From: Branchiostoma floridae
Lineage: Eukaryota > Chordata > Leptocardii > Amphioxiformes > Branchiostomatidae
DNA: 27,008 nt
NCBI RefSeq assembly: GCF_000003815.2
Contig: NC_049985.1
Location: forward strand, 14,324,110 to 14,351,117
Direction of reading: 5' to 3'
Shown here: in pieces, positions 10,901 through 27,008 of the stretch
Layout of the letters: each line of letters begins with the position of its first letter
Position numbering within the stretch: the stretch's first letter is position 1
The notes under the pieces: model-generated
Told to the model about the DNA's origin: nothing
The model's database searches: none
Seen by the model: the letters and a program-made list of their open reading frames with translations, nothing else
Program-made: the position numbers and the translations under genes

Positions 10901-13489
10901 AAATCCCCGCGAAATTAAATGCATTTACAGTAATAGCAACAATTAGAAAAAAAAAACAACACAATATACATTGTGTCATATTACACATATTCACAAGAAA
11001 GATTTGTCAACTTGATAGGGAATGACACATTGATAGTGTAAGAGATGGACTGACAACATAAGGGATGATCTTCATCTCAACCTACACAGTGCCAACCCTA
11101 AAGATAGAGGCCACTGGTGAGCTGACATCTACGTGCAAGCATGTCTAACCCTCGCCTGACGGCAAACAACAGACCGGATAGTGAGTGTTCCGTTAAAGGC
11201 TGAAGTGTAACCCTGCTCAAATTCAAGGTTAATCAAATAAGTTGTTAAACATTTAAGAGCTTCTTTCCAACTGATGTTTCACATACCTTTAGAAGAAGGT
11301 CCATGTCATTAAAGTCTGGTACATCCATGACTGCCACCCTCTTTTCTAGGTACACTTCCACAGAAGAGACTTTCTCCCTGAACTTGTCCTCTAACATGGA
11401 CTTGACCTCTTGTTCGCCCTGCCGCGGCAGGTGGGTGACCATGACCGTGTCCTTGAGCAGCACGCTGTGAGGTACCGTCCAATCGCTGGTCAGGTAGCCT
11501 TGTTGTAGCGAGACGTTTACCCCGTTGACCTCCATTGTTTCCTTCAGTATTATGTCAACTACGTACGCAAAAGGAAAAATGGTTAAGAAATGGTGAAACA
11601 CTGTATACAGGCTACTAGACTACAAAATCTTCAGCAAGTTAAAGTTAGTAGCCTCAAACAAAAGAAGAAGAATGCCATGTATATATATATTTCATTGATA
11701 TGAAATGTGGAGCAAATCTGCTCCACCACTGGGTTGTTGCCAAAATAGGTTTTGTCAAAGGTCCAGGAAAAGAAGTATTATGAGTTATAAGTTATCATAA
11801 CTCATGTGTAATTTGTACAAGAATGATAAAATAGTCTTGCAATTTTGCAACTTTCATGATGTGACGCTCATTCTTCAAAAGCGTTACAAACTTCTTGTAA
11901 CGTCACATGCAATTATTGCTTTGAAAAGGCCTTTAGTAAATATGAAACATCTTTTACAAAAAAAAAAAGGATGATTTTCCTAGTCAAAAACCTTCAATAA
12001 TCAAAGATTTTACCTTCTACTTGAGATGAGAACTTGATGACAGTGATATTGACGGGTGGATCCCCCAGTGCGGTGTGGTGTTCCACACTCCTGGCCAGCA
12101 GGAATACTGGGAACTCTGCACGCACTTCCGGTAACCCCATGGTGGACGGCAGCGGTGGTACCAACACTACCGCTGGGACAGACACACAGTCCTTCAACTT
12201 ACACCTGGTTATACTGCTGTCATCTGTGGTGTGGTTGGTTTCTGGGCCTGTCTTAGTCCTGAAAAAAAAAAGAATTATTATCAAAAATGCTTCATATACA
12301 GCTGTTCCAAAGAAACAATAGTCATTTCCAAAAGATATTTCCAAAGAAGGGCATACATTGTACATTGTAGTATACTAGACAAGTTTTACAAAACACAATA
12401 AAATCAATAATGGTACATTATTTGGACAAAAGAACCACTGAGTTGGAAATTTGCCCTCAGGCTGTATGAAGATTCTATTTAAGTCAAACCCTTTCTTTCA
12501 TCTCGATGGCCTGTTCAGTCACATGGCCACTTTTCTACATTGATCTATATATCGTGTATTAGTTTTAGGATACAAGTGATATTGGCCTCCGAAGATCAGT
12601 GGGAAGGTTGTATACATGTTGCAAGTGTGGATGTACAATATTCATTCTTGCCTAATAATGAAGGAATGCAGCAAATTTGTCACATCTAACAGCTTTTTTA
12701 CACATCTAAATATTCTTTTTACATTGTACACAAGGTGTATATGTAGTATCATACAGTACTTAGCAAACTACTAGTAACATAATGTAATTTGTGACCCACT
12801 TGTTGATCTCTAACTCCATGTCCATTTTGAGTCTCCGTAGCCCCTCCAGTAATTTTGGGTCCGTCCCGTTCACCCATGTATACACAACATCGATGGGTAC
12901 AGGTAAACACAGGCGATCCTGGAACGACTTGCTCGCAATGTTGTCATGATAGGCGCTAAACATGGCTGCATATTGGTCCTTACTCCATTCTAGCATTACC
13001 TGGGGAAAGTGTAATGTGATAGGCAAAAATTAGTGTTTACTTAGCAAGCATAGGACATATGAAATTAAGATATTCTCACTGTAACGTTTTATGGCACACA
13101 ATGGTCAAAATGTTGTTAACTATATTAGATCTCCTCCTTGTTATCAATATTTTGAACATAATAAAACAGCAGTGTTTCCATTAAATATTCTTCCTTATCT
13201 AATATAAACCTAGATGACTATGATTAGGTCCTTTACAATGTTGTTAATTAGAATACTGTACATGTACCACCAAGATGACCATTTACATGCACTTGCAACA
13301 ATAATCAATGGAAAAAAATGGCAAAAACAATTTTAAAATAGTGCAAGTACACAGTACCTCTCCAAACTGAAAGGCTGACACTGCGAGTAACAGTAGTCCG
13401 CCGAAGCACAGCACAGTCCCATAGCGATGTGACAGACACGTGTAGGTCTGTCTCTGGACCAGCTTACACAGGGTACCCAGCACCATCAT
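19..13489 (-). CDS. GNPTAB: GNPTAB: GlcNAc-1-phosphotransferase alpha/beta precursor, 16 coding exons, complete
   Basis: Joined coding exons on the minus strand, in transcript order: 13489-13358, 12999-12800, 12258-12014, 11558-11287, 10660-10545, 10060-9742, 8064-7971, 7489-7341, 6849-6690, 6146-6012, 5711-5503, 4657-4525, 4017-2980, 2298-2141, 1506-1039, 96-19. All junctions are GT-AG and phase-consistent; the total is 3906 nt, 1301 codons plus TAG. The family adds GlcNAc-1-phosphate to mannose on lysosomal hydrolases in the Golgi. Visible parts (numbered from the first Met): membrane anchor about 21-41, Stealth block 1 about 79-91 ([11 protein letters not shown]), block 2 about 322-428 ([11 protein letters not shown]), two LNR repeats about 438-526, DMAP-binding segment about 702-742, RQLT/D protease site 970-974, Stealth block 3 near 996-1004, EF-hand loop 1063-1074, block 4 (FVCLNDNID) near 1192-1200, second membrane anchor about 1255-1276. 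The human protein is 1256 residues. Orthology looks certain; expression is not shown. Confidence 0.95.
97..1038. other. GNPTAB last intron
   Basis: A 942-nt AT-rich intron between exons 15 and 16. I see only A-runs and short open frames without a recognisable product. Confidence 0.8.
1039..1506 (-). CDS. GNPTAB: GNPTAB coding exon 15: Stealth block 4 and C-terminal membrane anchor
   Basis: Residues 1121-1276. Contains [30 protein letters not shown] (Stealth block 4), [17 protein letters not shown] and [14 protein letters not shown]. It ends in a hydrophobic stretch, [17 protein letters not shown], the second membrane anchor. A GTAGGG donor follows at phase 0. Nearly 70 percent of positions look identical to human by eye. 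Confidence 0.96.
1660..1765 (+). mobile_element. Possible LINE 3' tail fragment
   Basis: TAGGCCCATGTGGGCTGG is followed by a stretch ending TTCATTCCTTCATTCA, the kind of degenerate TTCA-repeat tail left by CR1/L2-like LINEs. No coding part remains. It sits in the intron between GNPTAB exons 14 and 15; the rest of that intron shows nothing recognisable. Confidence 0.35.
2141..2298 (-). CDS. GNPTAB: GNPTAB coding exon 14: second half of EF-hand, beta subunit
   Basis: Begins VLSDREL, completing the 12-residue EF-hand loop DTDKSGVLSDRE split by the intron. [19 protein letters not shown] and ATIPPTQ follow the human sequence closely. Acceptor CTGCAG, donor GTGGGT, exit phase 0. Confidence 0.94.
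2369..2568. mobile_element. Short inverted-repeat element, family A copy 1
   Basis: The left end CAAGTTTATCCGCAGGGTAA and the inverted right end CAACTTTATCTGCGGGGTAA match with a few differences. The similarity continues inward through CCGTTG and TAGGGATA. A second copy with the same interior (ACGGTGGTT, TGTCGACTT) lies at 8323-8520. About 200 bp, no coding capacity: a MITE-like element in a GNPTAB intron. Confidence 0.75.
2980..4017 (-). CDS. GNPTAB: GNPTAB coding exon 13: DMAP end, charged linker, S1P site, Stealth block 3
   Basis: The largest exon, residues 722-1068. It opens [18 protein letters not shown] (end of the DMAP segment), then a long Lys/Asp/Glu-rich linker with little similarity to human, then [14 protein letters not shown], aligning with human YLGFLPWEKKKYF. 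The motif [14 protein letters not shown] at 3245-3280 matches the human site where site-1 protease splits alpha from beta. After it come [15 protein letters not shown] (Stealth block 3) and [13 protein letters not shown]. It ends inside the EF-hand loop at DTDKSG. No frame breaks. Confidence 0.95.
4199..4450 (-). mobile_element. SINE-like repeat, degenerate tRNA-derived
   Basis: Read on the minus strand it has a weak box-B-like GGTCAATTC, then CCCCTGGCGAGACAATGTCT and a tail resembling other SINE-like copies here (compare CTTTCCACAGGGCACAACGT at 10321). It lies in the intron between GNPTAB exons 12 and 13. Family not identified. Confidence 0.45.
4525..4657 (-). CDS. GNPTAB: GNPTAB coding exon 12: start of DMAP-binding segment
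   Basis: Encodes about residues 678-722. The last part, [20 protein letters not shown], is the start of a DMAP1-binding-type helix pair, a module that in human GNPTAB helps bind protein determinants of lysosomal enzymes. It continues as EKGYKQQ in exon 13. Acceptor TAATAG and donor GTAAAC; phase 0 in, phase 1 out. Confidence 0.87.
4877..4944. repeat. (GA)n microsatellite
   Basis: About 68 bp of almost pure GA dinucleotide with one GGGA interruption, in the intron between GNPTAB exons 11 and 12. The Ser/Leu-rich open frame over it on the minus strand is an artefact of the repeat. Confidence 0.97.
5176..5489. mobile_element. MITE-like element with long inverted arms next to exon 11
   Basis: The left arm begins TAAAGAGACTCTTTTTACAC; the inverted right arm begins TAAAGAGACTCTTTTTATAT. 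The arms stay alignable for roughly 110 bp each (shared TTCTTCAGGG, GACTGGTTCA-like, CATTGTA). It is flanked by TA, suggesting a Tc1/mariner-type target. It ends 13 bp from the exon 11 splice donor. Confidence 0.8.
5503..5711 (-). CDS. GNPTAB: GNPTAB coding exon 11: spacer region
   Basis: Encodes about residues 608-677: [20 protein letters not shown] matches human [21 protein letters not shown], and [16 protein letters not shown] matches EILFEDIPKEKRFPK. The donor (GTGAGA) lies only 13 bp from the end of a short inverted-repeat element at 5176-5489. Confidence 0.9.
6012..6146 (-). CDS. GNPTAB: GNPTAB coding exon 10: spacer region
   Basis: Encodes about residues 563-608. It reads [20 protein letters not shown] and then ends VSVLHFNLT, aligning with human [20 protein letters not shown] and TTIHFNLT. 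There is a conserved sequon (NLT) at the end. Acceptor TTTAG, donor GTAAGT, phase 1 on both sides. The exon shows no long open frame, which is why it is easy to miss. Confidence 0.88.
6408..6560 (-). mobile_element. LINE 3' tail fragment
   Basis: On the minus strand the sequence runs TTGTTGCCATATGTACAACT, then AATAAAGTTTATTCATTTCA, then degenerate TTCA units. This is the usual 3' end and tail type of CR1/L2-like LINEs. No coding part is left. Intron between GNPTAB exons 9 and 10. Confidence 0.55.
6690..6849 (-). CDS. GNPTAB: GNPTAB coding exon 9: end of LNR 2 and following spacer
   Basis: Begins [14 protein letters not shown], closing the second LNR repeat exactly as in the human protein, then continues to [20 protein letters not shown]. 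The acceptor (CACCTGAAAG) has only a short pyrimidine tract, so it is the weakest splice site in the model, but phase and homology leave little choice. Exit phase 1 at GTAAGG. Confidence 0.88.
6927..7305 (+). mobile_element. Non-LTR retrotransposon remnant, C-terminal end of polyprotein
   Basis: The plus-strand frame from 6927 reads [20 protein letters not shown] then QRM, a hallmark of the C-terminal part of many non-LTR polyproteins. Similarity continues after frame changes as [12 protein letters not shown] and [16 protein letters not shown]. At least two frameshifts make it dead. It ends near an AATAAAGAAAGAC tail. It sits antisense within the intron between GNPTAB exons 8 and 9. Clade not certain. 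Confidence 0.7.
7341..7489 (-). CDS. GNPTAB: GNPTAB coding exon 8: end of LNR 1, Gly-rich linker, start of LNR 2
   Basis: After a TATAG acceptor the frame reads ECEWDGGDC (end of LNR 1), then a Gly-rich linker, then [20 protein letters not shown] (start of LNR 2). The human protein has the same order, with a somewhat longer Gly linker. The exon is 149 nt and exits in phase 0. It was read directly from the minus strand, because its open frame is too short to stand out alone. Confidence 0.92.
7971..8064 (-). CDS. GNPTAB: GNPTAB coding exon 7: first LNR (Notch) repeat, N-terminal part
   Basis: Encodes [19 protein letters not shown] followed by a [11 protein letters not shown] run: the first Cys set of an LNR/Notch repeat, a calcium-binding fold that helps recognise substrate in the family. 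The following intron is long relative to the exon. It exits in phase 1, so the repeat is split between exons 7 and 8. Confidence 0.93.
8323..8520. mobile_element. Short inverted-repeat element, family A copy 2
   Basis: Same organisation and interior as the copy at 2369-2568: an end like CATGTTTGTCCGTGGGGTAG, central ACGGTGGTT and TTGTCGACTTAATATCTCC, and an inverted end GGTTACCCTGCAGATAAAGG. It is bordered on both sides by ACTAGT (8316-8321 and 8522-8527), a possible target duplication. Adjacent to a LINE 3' end. Confidence 0.72.
8528..9640 (-). mobile_element. 5'-truncated LINE with reverse-transcriptase C-terminal half, frameshifted
   Basis: Minus-strand coding remnant from about 9640 to 8745, then a 3' UTR-like stretch to 8528. 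Motifs in order: [20 protein letters not shown] (RT), YVDD catalytic motif, [45 protein letters not shown], then after a frame change [20 protein letters not shown]. This order is that of CR1/L2-type LINEs. The frame change maps to a run of seven T (plus strand) near 9036. The 5' half of the RT, the endonuclease and ORF1 are missing. Located in GNPTAB intron 6, same strand as the gene. Confidence 0.85.
9742..10060 (-). CDS. GNPTAB: GNPTAB coding exon 6: Stealth block 2, catalytic core
   Basis: The most conserved exon, residues 322-428. It begins [20 protein letters not shown], continues through [17 protein letters not shown], and includes [12 protein letters not shown], the acidic motif typical of the Stealth catalytic centre. 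It ends FYTHSQGQK in phase 0, next to a GTAGGG donor. The strong match to vertebrate GNPTAB makes this exon diagnostic for the gene. Confidence 0.96.
10205..10422 (-). mobile_element. tRNA-derived SINE
   Basis: On the minus strand the head (10422 downward) reads GGGGCTAGTGTGGCGTAACT, with an A-box-like TGGCGTAACTGGTAGCGCG, and a B-box-like GAGTTCAATACC about 40 nt on. It is followed by a tRNA-unrelated body (TGTGCCCTGTGGAAAGGCAC). It does not fold as a full tRNA. Lies between GNPTAB exons 5 and 6. Confidence 0.7.
10545..10660 (-). CDS. GNPTAB: GNPTAB coding exon 5: lead-in to Stealth block 2
   Basis: Encodes about residues 284-322. [20 protein letters not shown] lines up with the human [22 protein letters not shown]. 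Two N-glycosylation sequons (NVT, NDT) are present. Phase 0 on entry; it leaves two bases of the Arg codon completed by exon 6. Confidence 0.9.
10723..10932. mobile_element. Palindromic MITE, family B copy 1
   Basis: Perfect 13-bp terminal inverted repeats TACTGTAAATGCA / TGCATTTACAGTA bound 210 bp of imperfectly palindromic DNA rich in CGCGAA, ACCGCGAAAA and CCGCTACCGC. Further copies are at 21499-21716 and, without ends, 17838-17945. Located in the intron between GNPTAB exons 4 and 5. Confidence 0.85.
11287..11558 (-). CDS. GNPTAB: GNPTAB coding exon 4: lumenal segment between Stealth blocks 1 and 2
   Basis: Encodes about residues 193-283. [19 protein letters not shown] matches the human WRGYLTTDKEVPGLVLMQD region, and [16 protein letters not shown] matches ALLKLNNPKDFQELNK. 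Entry phase 1 and exit phase 0 fit both neighbours. The acceptor is CGTACGTAG and the donor is GTATGT. Confidence 0.9.
11559..12013. other. GNPTAB intron 3
   Basis: 455 nt, AT-rich. Contains a small inverted repeat (GTTACAAACTTCTTGTAAC near 11884) and a TA-repeat near 11680. Nothing else recognised. Confidence 0.7.
12014..12258 (-). CDS. GNPTAB: GNPTAB coding exon 3: lumenal segment after Stealth block 1
   Basis: A long polypyrimidine tract and CAG precede the exon. It encodes about residues 111-193, including [19 protein letters not shown] and [11 protein letters not shown], which line up with the two-Cys loop and the NVSVVVF strand of the human protein. One potential N-glycosylation site (NIT) is visible. 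It ends in phase 1 at donor GTAAAA. Confidence 0.9.
12259..12799. other. GNPTAB intron 2
   Basis: 541 nt, AT-rich, with no repeat or gene that I can identify. Confidence 0.7.
12800..12999 (-). CDS. GNPTAB: GNPTAB coding exon 2: start of the lumenal domain, Stealth block 1
   Basis: Enters in phase 0 after a CCCCAG acceptor, with [10 protein letters not shown]. It carries [19 protein letters not shown], the first conserved block of the Stealth phosphotransferase family, which contributes to the nucleotide-sugar and catalytic site. It ends after two bases of a Lys codon at donor GTGGGT. Exon 3 supplies the third base, which confirms the pairing. Confidence 0.92.
13358..13489 (-). CDS. GNPTAB: GNPTAB coding exon 1: cytosolic tail and N-terminal membrane anchor
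   Basis: Encodes residues 1-44, including [14 protein letters not shown], almost identical to the vertebrate N-terminus, then a hydrophobic segment (signal-anchor of a type II Golgi protein) and SAFQFGE. Two ATGs are in tandem, at 13489 and 13486. The second has A at -3 and G at +4, the better initiation context, and gives a length closer to the human N-terminus. A TGA stop lies in frame three codons before the first ATG, so translation cannot start further upstream in this exon. The donor after FGE (phase 0) falls at the codon where I recall the human first intron lying. Confidence 0.93.
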
Positions 13490-13524
13490 GAAATATCAAC
13501 AGTAGCTGCACAACTTCCAAATGT

Positions 13525-13575
13525 TGTCTGTTGCTAGGTTGAGGTCATAAAACTGTTATGACGTCATTGGCTCCA
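13525..13575 (-). promoter_or_regulatory. GNPTAB proximal promoter: CCAAT box next to CRE
   Basis: On the gene strand the sequence reads AGCCAATGACGTCATAAC: a CCAAT box overlapping the start of a perfect TGACGTCA CRE (13559-13566), about 70 bp upstream of the ATG. NF-Y and CREB/ATF are the known binders of such sites. No TATA box is obvious. The transcription start is not determined. Confidence 0.55.
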
Positions 13576-13899
13576 GTCCACTTCTGCATCCCTAGCGCAC
13601 CGGTGTTGCATTGAGAGTGCATTATATTGGTGATGGTGTCTGAAAAACAGCGATAACTCCTAATAACTGTGATATTACAGAACTTATAATGATATCTGTC
13701 TTTCATGCAATTGTTTTGTTTACATTCATGATAACGCAAACATTGGAAAAAATAATATTTGGTTCTGAACACTAGTACTAATCCTGAACAACTCAAAGCT
13801 AATGTTAAAATTAGCTACTAGTACATTGCTGGCTGTGTTCATGTGCAACCTCTTTGGTCTGACTATACCTATTAACGTTAATACATGTATGTAAACTAA

Positions 13900-14260
13900 T
13901 AAGCTACACAGGTAGCACCATGGTTCAAAAATCGAGGTTTCATACGTCGGTTTCATACGCGCATGAAATTCATCCGCGTATGAAACTGCCGTGGCGTACC
14001 AAATACTGGGCCGGGCCGGGCGATAGGTGAGCGTACCCGAGTGGTTTGTTACATTTGCCGACCATTTTCGTACGTTTGTCGACCATTTTCATAAGTAAGC
14101 TGATCCGAAATCGGGTCCGGCCGGGCGATAGGTGAGCGTACCCGGGCGGTTTGTTAACGAACGCCGCACACTAGTTCGTTCGTACCAGAGTTTCATACGC
14201 GCATGAAACACGCGTATGAAACCCCGGTTTTGGGACCCGAATGCTAACTCAGCTACAATG
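13900..14260. mobile_element. Inverted-repeat element upstream of GNPTAB
   Basis: Ends TGGTTCAAAAATCGAGGTTT (13921) and, inverted, GGGTCCCAAAACCGGGGTTT (from 14238) match. The interior has four TTTCATACGC/GCGTATGAAA motifs and a 38-bp direct repeat (14014-14051 and 14119-14156, two differences). It is far more GC-rich than its flanks. Non-coding; probably a transposon remnant. Confidence 0.7.
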
Positions 14261-15290
14261 AAACATTCATTTTTTGCCACTTGCAACATTTGTGTACTGT
14301 CGACTGAGAAGGATATGGCACATGCTTTTTAACAAATGTTTACGGTAAAGATGTTATCATTTTGTCTGTACCCAGTCTCCTGGTGTTATTCTTATTTTCT
14401 TGCTCTTTCTATGTCCTGTTTGTAATAAATCTGTTTACACAAAAACAGGTTAGTCTACTAGTAAATCACAGACTTTTATTACTGTCTTTAAGTTCTTTCT
14501 TTGCTTTACTCCATCTGTACATGGCCGCTCAGCAAAGCAACTGCAACTTAGCTACAAGTTGTACAGGTAGGGAAGGTAGAACCATAATCTGTTTCTTGTT
14601 TTGTGAACGGATCAAAAAGCAGCTGACTCTGTGCCATGTGGTAGTCACATGATTCAGGGGCTTGCAACTAAAAACAAATTATTCGTTTGACGAGTGAAAG
14701 GCTTATTTCACAATATCTGCACCCTTTTCAACTATGGTAATGCAACTGACTATTCAAAGTGATTGTAGATACTACGATAACAGTGATCAAAGTCTAAACA
14801 AAACCATATATCACGTAACTACAGTACTATATGATCACCTCCCCCTTTCATAAATTTTACCGTAGCCCACCAAATCAGCTCACATTTTTAGTCAATATGA
14901 GCCTTTTCCAAAGGAATTTCTACAGCTATAACAGTCCCAGTTTGAAGATAAGTGCTTACTTTACTTGCTTGTTGCGGACAAAGACCTTTGAGTGGAAATT
15001 CGAGACCATAAAAACGGAAAAGATAGACAGAATCACTGCAACTTACCATGAATCGGCCATGATAACTCGCTCTATGGGTTTGAACCTTGACCCTTCAAAA
15101 AGGGATGGTACAATAATATCTTAAGTATGTTGCAAATACCAGCTAATGACCACTCAATCAACTATCAATTAACAATATGAACATCCTTTTTAAGTATAAA
15201 TTTATATTTTTATATCTTCTGTAAAGTTTGAAGACATCATTTTATGTTTTTTTAAACATTGGCGACCTATTGCAAGCAAATAATGTACTA
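14261..15290. other. Intergenic DNA between GNPTAB and KIF3A
   Basis: AT-rich, with several short open frames that have no family resemblance. No repeat or RNA gene recognised. Confidence 0.6.
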
Positions 15291-15302
15291 TCCTCTTTTA
15301 GG

Positions 15303-15350
15303 TGACGTCATCGAACATATTTTGGAAACGATCCGAGCGTTTGGAGGGAG
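15303..15350 (+). promoter_or_regulatory. KIF3A proximal promoter with perfect CRE
   Basis: TGACGTCA at 15303-15310 lies 41 bp before the proposed KIF3A ATG, followed by GGAAACGATCCGAGCG. There is no TATA box at a convincing spacing. No clear RFX X-box, which many ciliary genes have, was found nearby by eye. Confidence 0.45.
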
Positions 15351-26290
<10,940 letters not shown>

Positions 26291-26391
26291 GTATGTATTG
26301 TTATTGTTATTTGTTATTGGGTGGGTCCACTACTCACTCTTTGCAGCCAGTGGCTGAATTGCGAGGAGCTTACAATAGGCAGGGCTAAATC

Positions 26392-26577
26392 GCAAGGGTC
26401 TGGAGCGAGCTGCCATTCGGCGCCACTCAGGTGACCTCAATATGACTGTCGCAAGTGTCTGGAGCGAGCTGCCATTCGGCGCCACTCAGGTGACCTCAAT
26501 ATGACTGTCGCAAGTGTCTGGAGCGAGCTGCCATTCGGCGCCACTCAGGTGACCTCAATACGACAGTAATTGCCCCA
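26392..26577. repeat. 59-bp tandem repeat, about three units
   Basis: TGGAGCGAGCTGCCATTCGG recurs at 26401, 26460 and 26519, with near-identical intervening sequence ending CAATATGACTGTCGCAAGTG. The third unit diverges after GACCTCAATA. It forms the outer part of the left arm of a fold-back structure. Confidence 0.92.
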
Positions 26578-27008
26578 AGTACGTCCAAGTTACTGTAGGT
26601 TTTGAACCACTCACACCACACCATCGCACGTGTGGCAGGTTCTTTAACGTGCCTGGAGTATGGCTCTCCCCAGACACGAGAGTGTAGCTAATGATTCTTC
26701 AGAGTTATTGGTCCTGATTATGACTCAAAAAGTTCAAGAGTTTTCATTTCAATGTTTCAACAATGTATCTAGTACCTTAAGCTTCGGTTAGGGTCATCCC
26801 CAGGATGTTAATTGGAGGTTCTGTGTTTTTGAAGAGAGCCACACCTTAATTGAGCATGTTTTAGAACCCACCGCATTTATCGAAAAGAGTCACTACGTAG
26901 TTGTTCTTCCCAGTGTGAGTGGTTCAAAACCTACTGTCCTTTGGCCACACAAGGGGCAATAGCACAGTCATATTGAGGTCACCCGAGGCAATGGGAGCCG
27001 CAGTCACG
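26392..27008. mobile_element. Fold-back element, runs off the right edge
   Basis: The left arm 26549-26616 (GTGACCTCAATACGACAGTA ... ACTGTAGGTTTTGAACCACT CACAC) is matched in inverted order by 26913-26982. Outside this the left arm carries the 59-bp tandem units and the right arm a related single unit (GCTCCCATTGCCTCGGGTGA when inverted). The central 300 bp has no coding frame. The true right end is not in view. Confidence 0.7.

Noticed and set aside
13525-13542. RFX X-box (GTTGCTAGGTTGAG) at the GNPTAB promoter
   Set aside because: Only the first half-site fits; the second half lacks the required AAC.
14362-14652. 96-codon plus-strand frame upstream of KIF3A
   Set aside because: Hydrophobic, T-rich intergenic sequence without conserved motifs or coding bias.
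26392-26577. CRISPR-like repeat array
   Set aside because: Adjacent 59-bp units have no variable spacers; this is a tandem repeat in a fold-back element of an animal genome.

Overview
This window is animal genomic DNA carrying two intron-rich protein genes arranged head to head. Exon structure, the closeness of both proteins to vertebrate orthologues, and the density of short palindromic repeats point to an invertebrate deuterostome. A cephalochordate (amphioxus, Branchiostoma) is my best inference, but the sequence alone does not prove it.

Left half, minus strand (19-13489): a complete coding region for GNPTAB, the alpha/beta precursor of the Golgi GlcNAc-1-phosphotransferase that starts the mannose-6-phosphate tag on lysosomal enzymes. 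I could place 16 coding exons whose splice phases all agree. They give a protein of 1300 or 1301 residues with an N-terminal membrane anchor, Stealth blocks, two Notch-type LNR repeats, a DMAP-binding segment, a site-1-protease cleavage motif, an EF-hand loop and a C-terminal membrane anchor. Only the 3' UTR and poly(A) site lie off the left edge.

Right half, plus strand (15351-26290 and beyond): the first two thirds of KIF3A, a motor subunit of heterotrimeric kinesin-2, used in intraflagellar transport. Nine exons encode the motor, neck and start of the stalk. A two-codon first exon is proposed near a perfect CRE, and a 48-nt frame-preserving cassette exon is proposed in the acidic hinge. 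The gene continues past the right edge.

The roughly 1.86 kb between the two start codons holds both promoters. Each has a perfect TGACGTCA site 40-70 bp upstream of its ATG; the GNPTAB one abuts a CCAAT box. No functional link between the two proteins is implied beyond adjacency.

Introns are full of mobile-element debris: a frameshifted LINE reverse transcriptase (8.5-9.6 kb), a second LINE C-terminal remnant (6.9-7.3 kb), LINE 3' tails, three tRNA-derived SINE-like copies, at least five families of short inverted-repeat elements, one non-autonomous hAT-like element with perfect 16-bp termini and an 8-bp target duplication, a roughly 2.15 kb inverted-repeat element in KIF3A intron 1, and a fold-back structure with 59-bp tandem units at the right end. 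I see no RNA gene, CRISPR array or gene cluster of a new kind. The best leads are the KIF3A cassette exon, the paired CRE promoters, and the nested palindromic elements.
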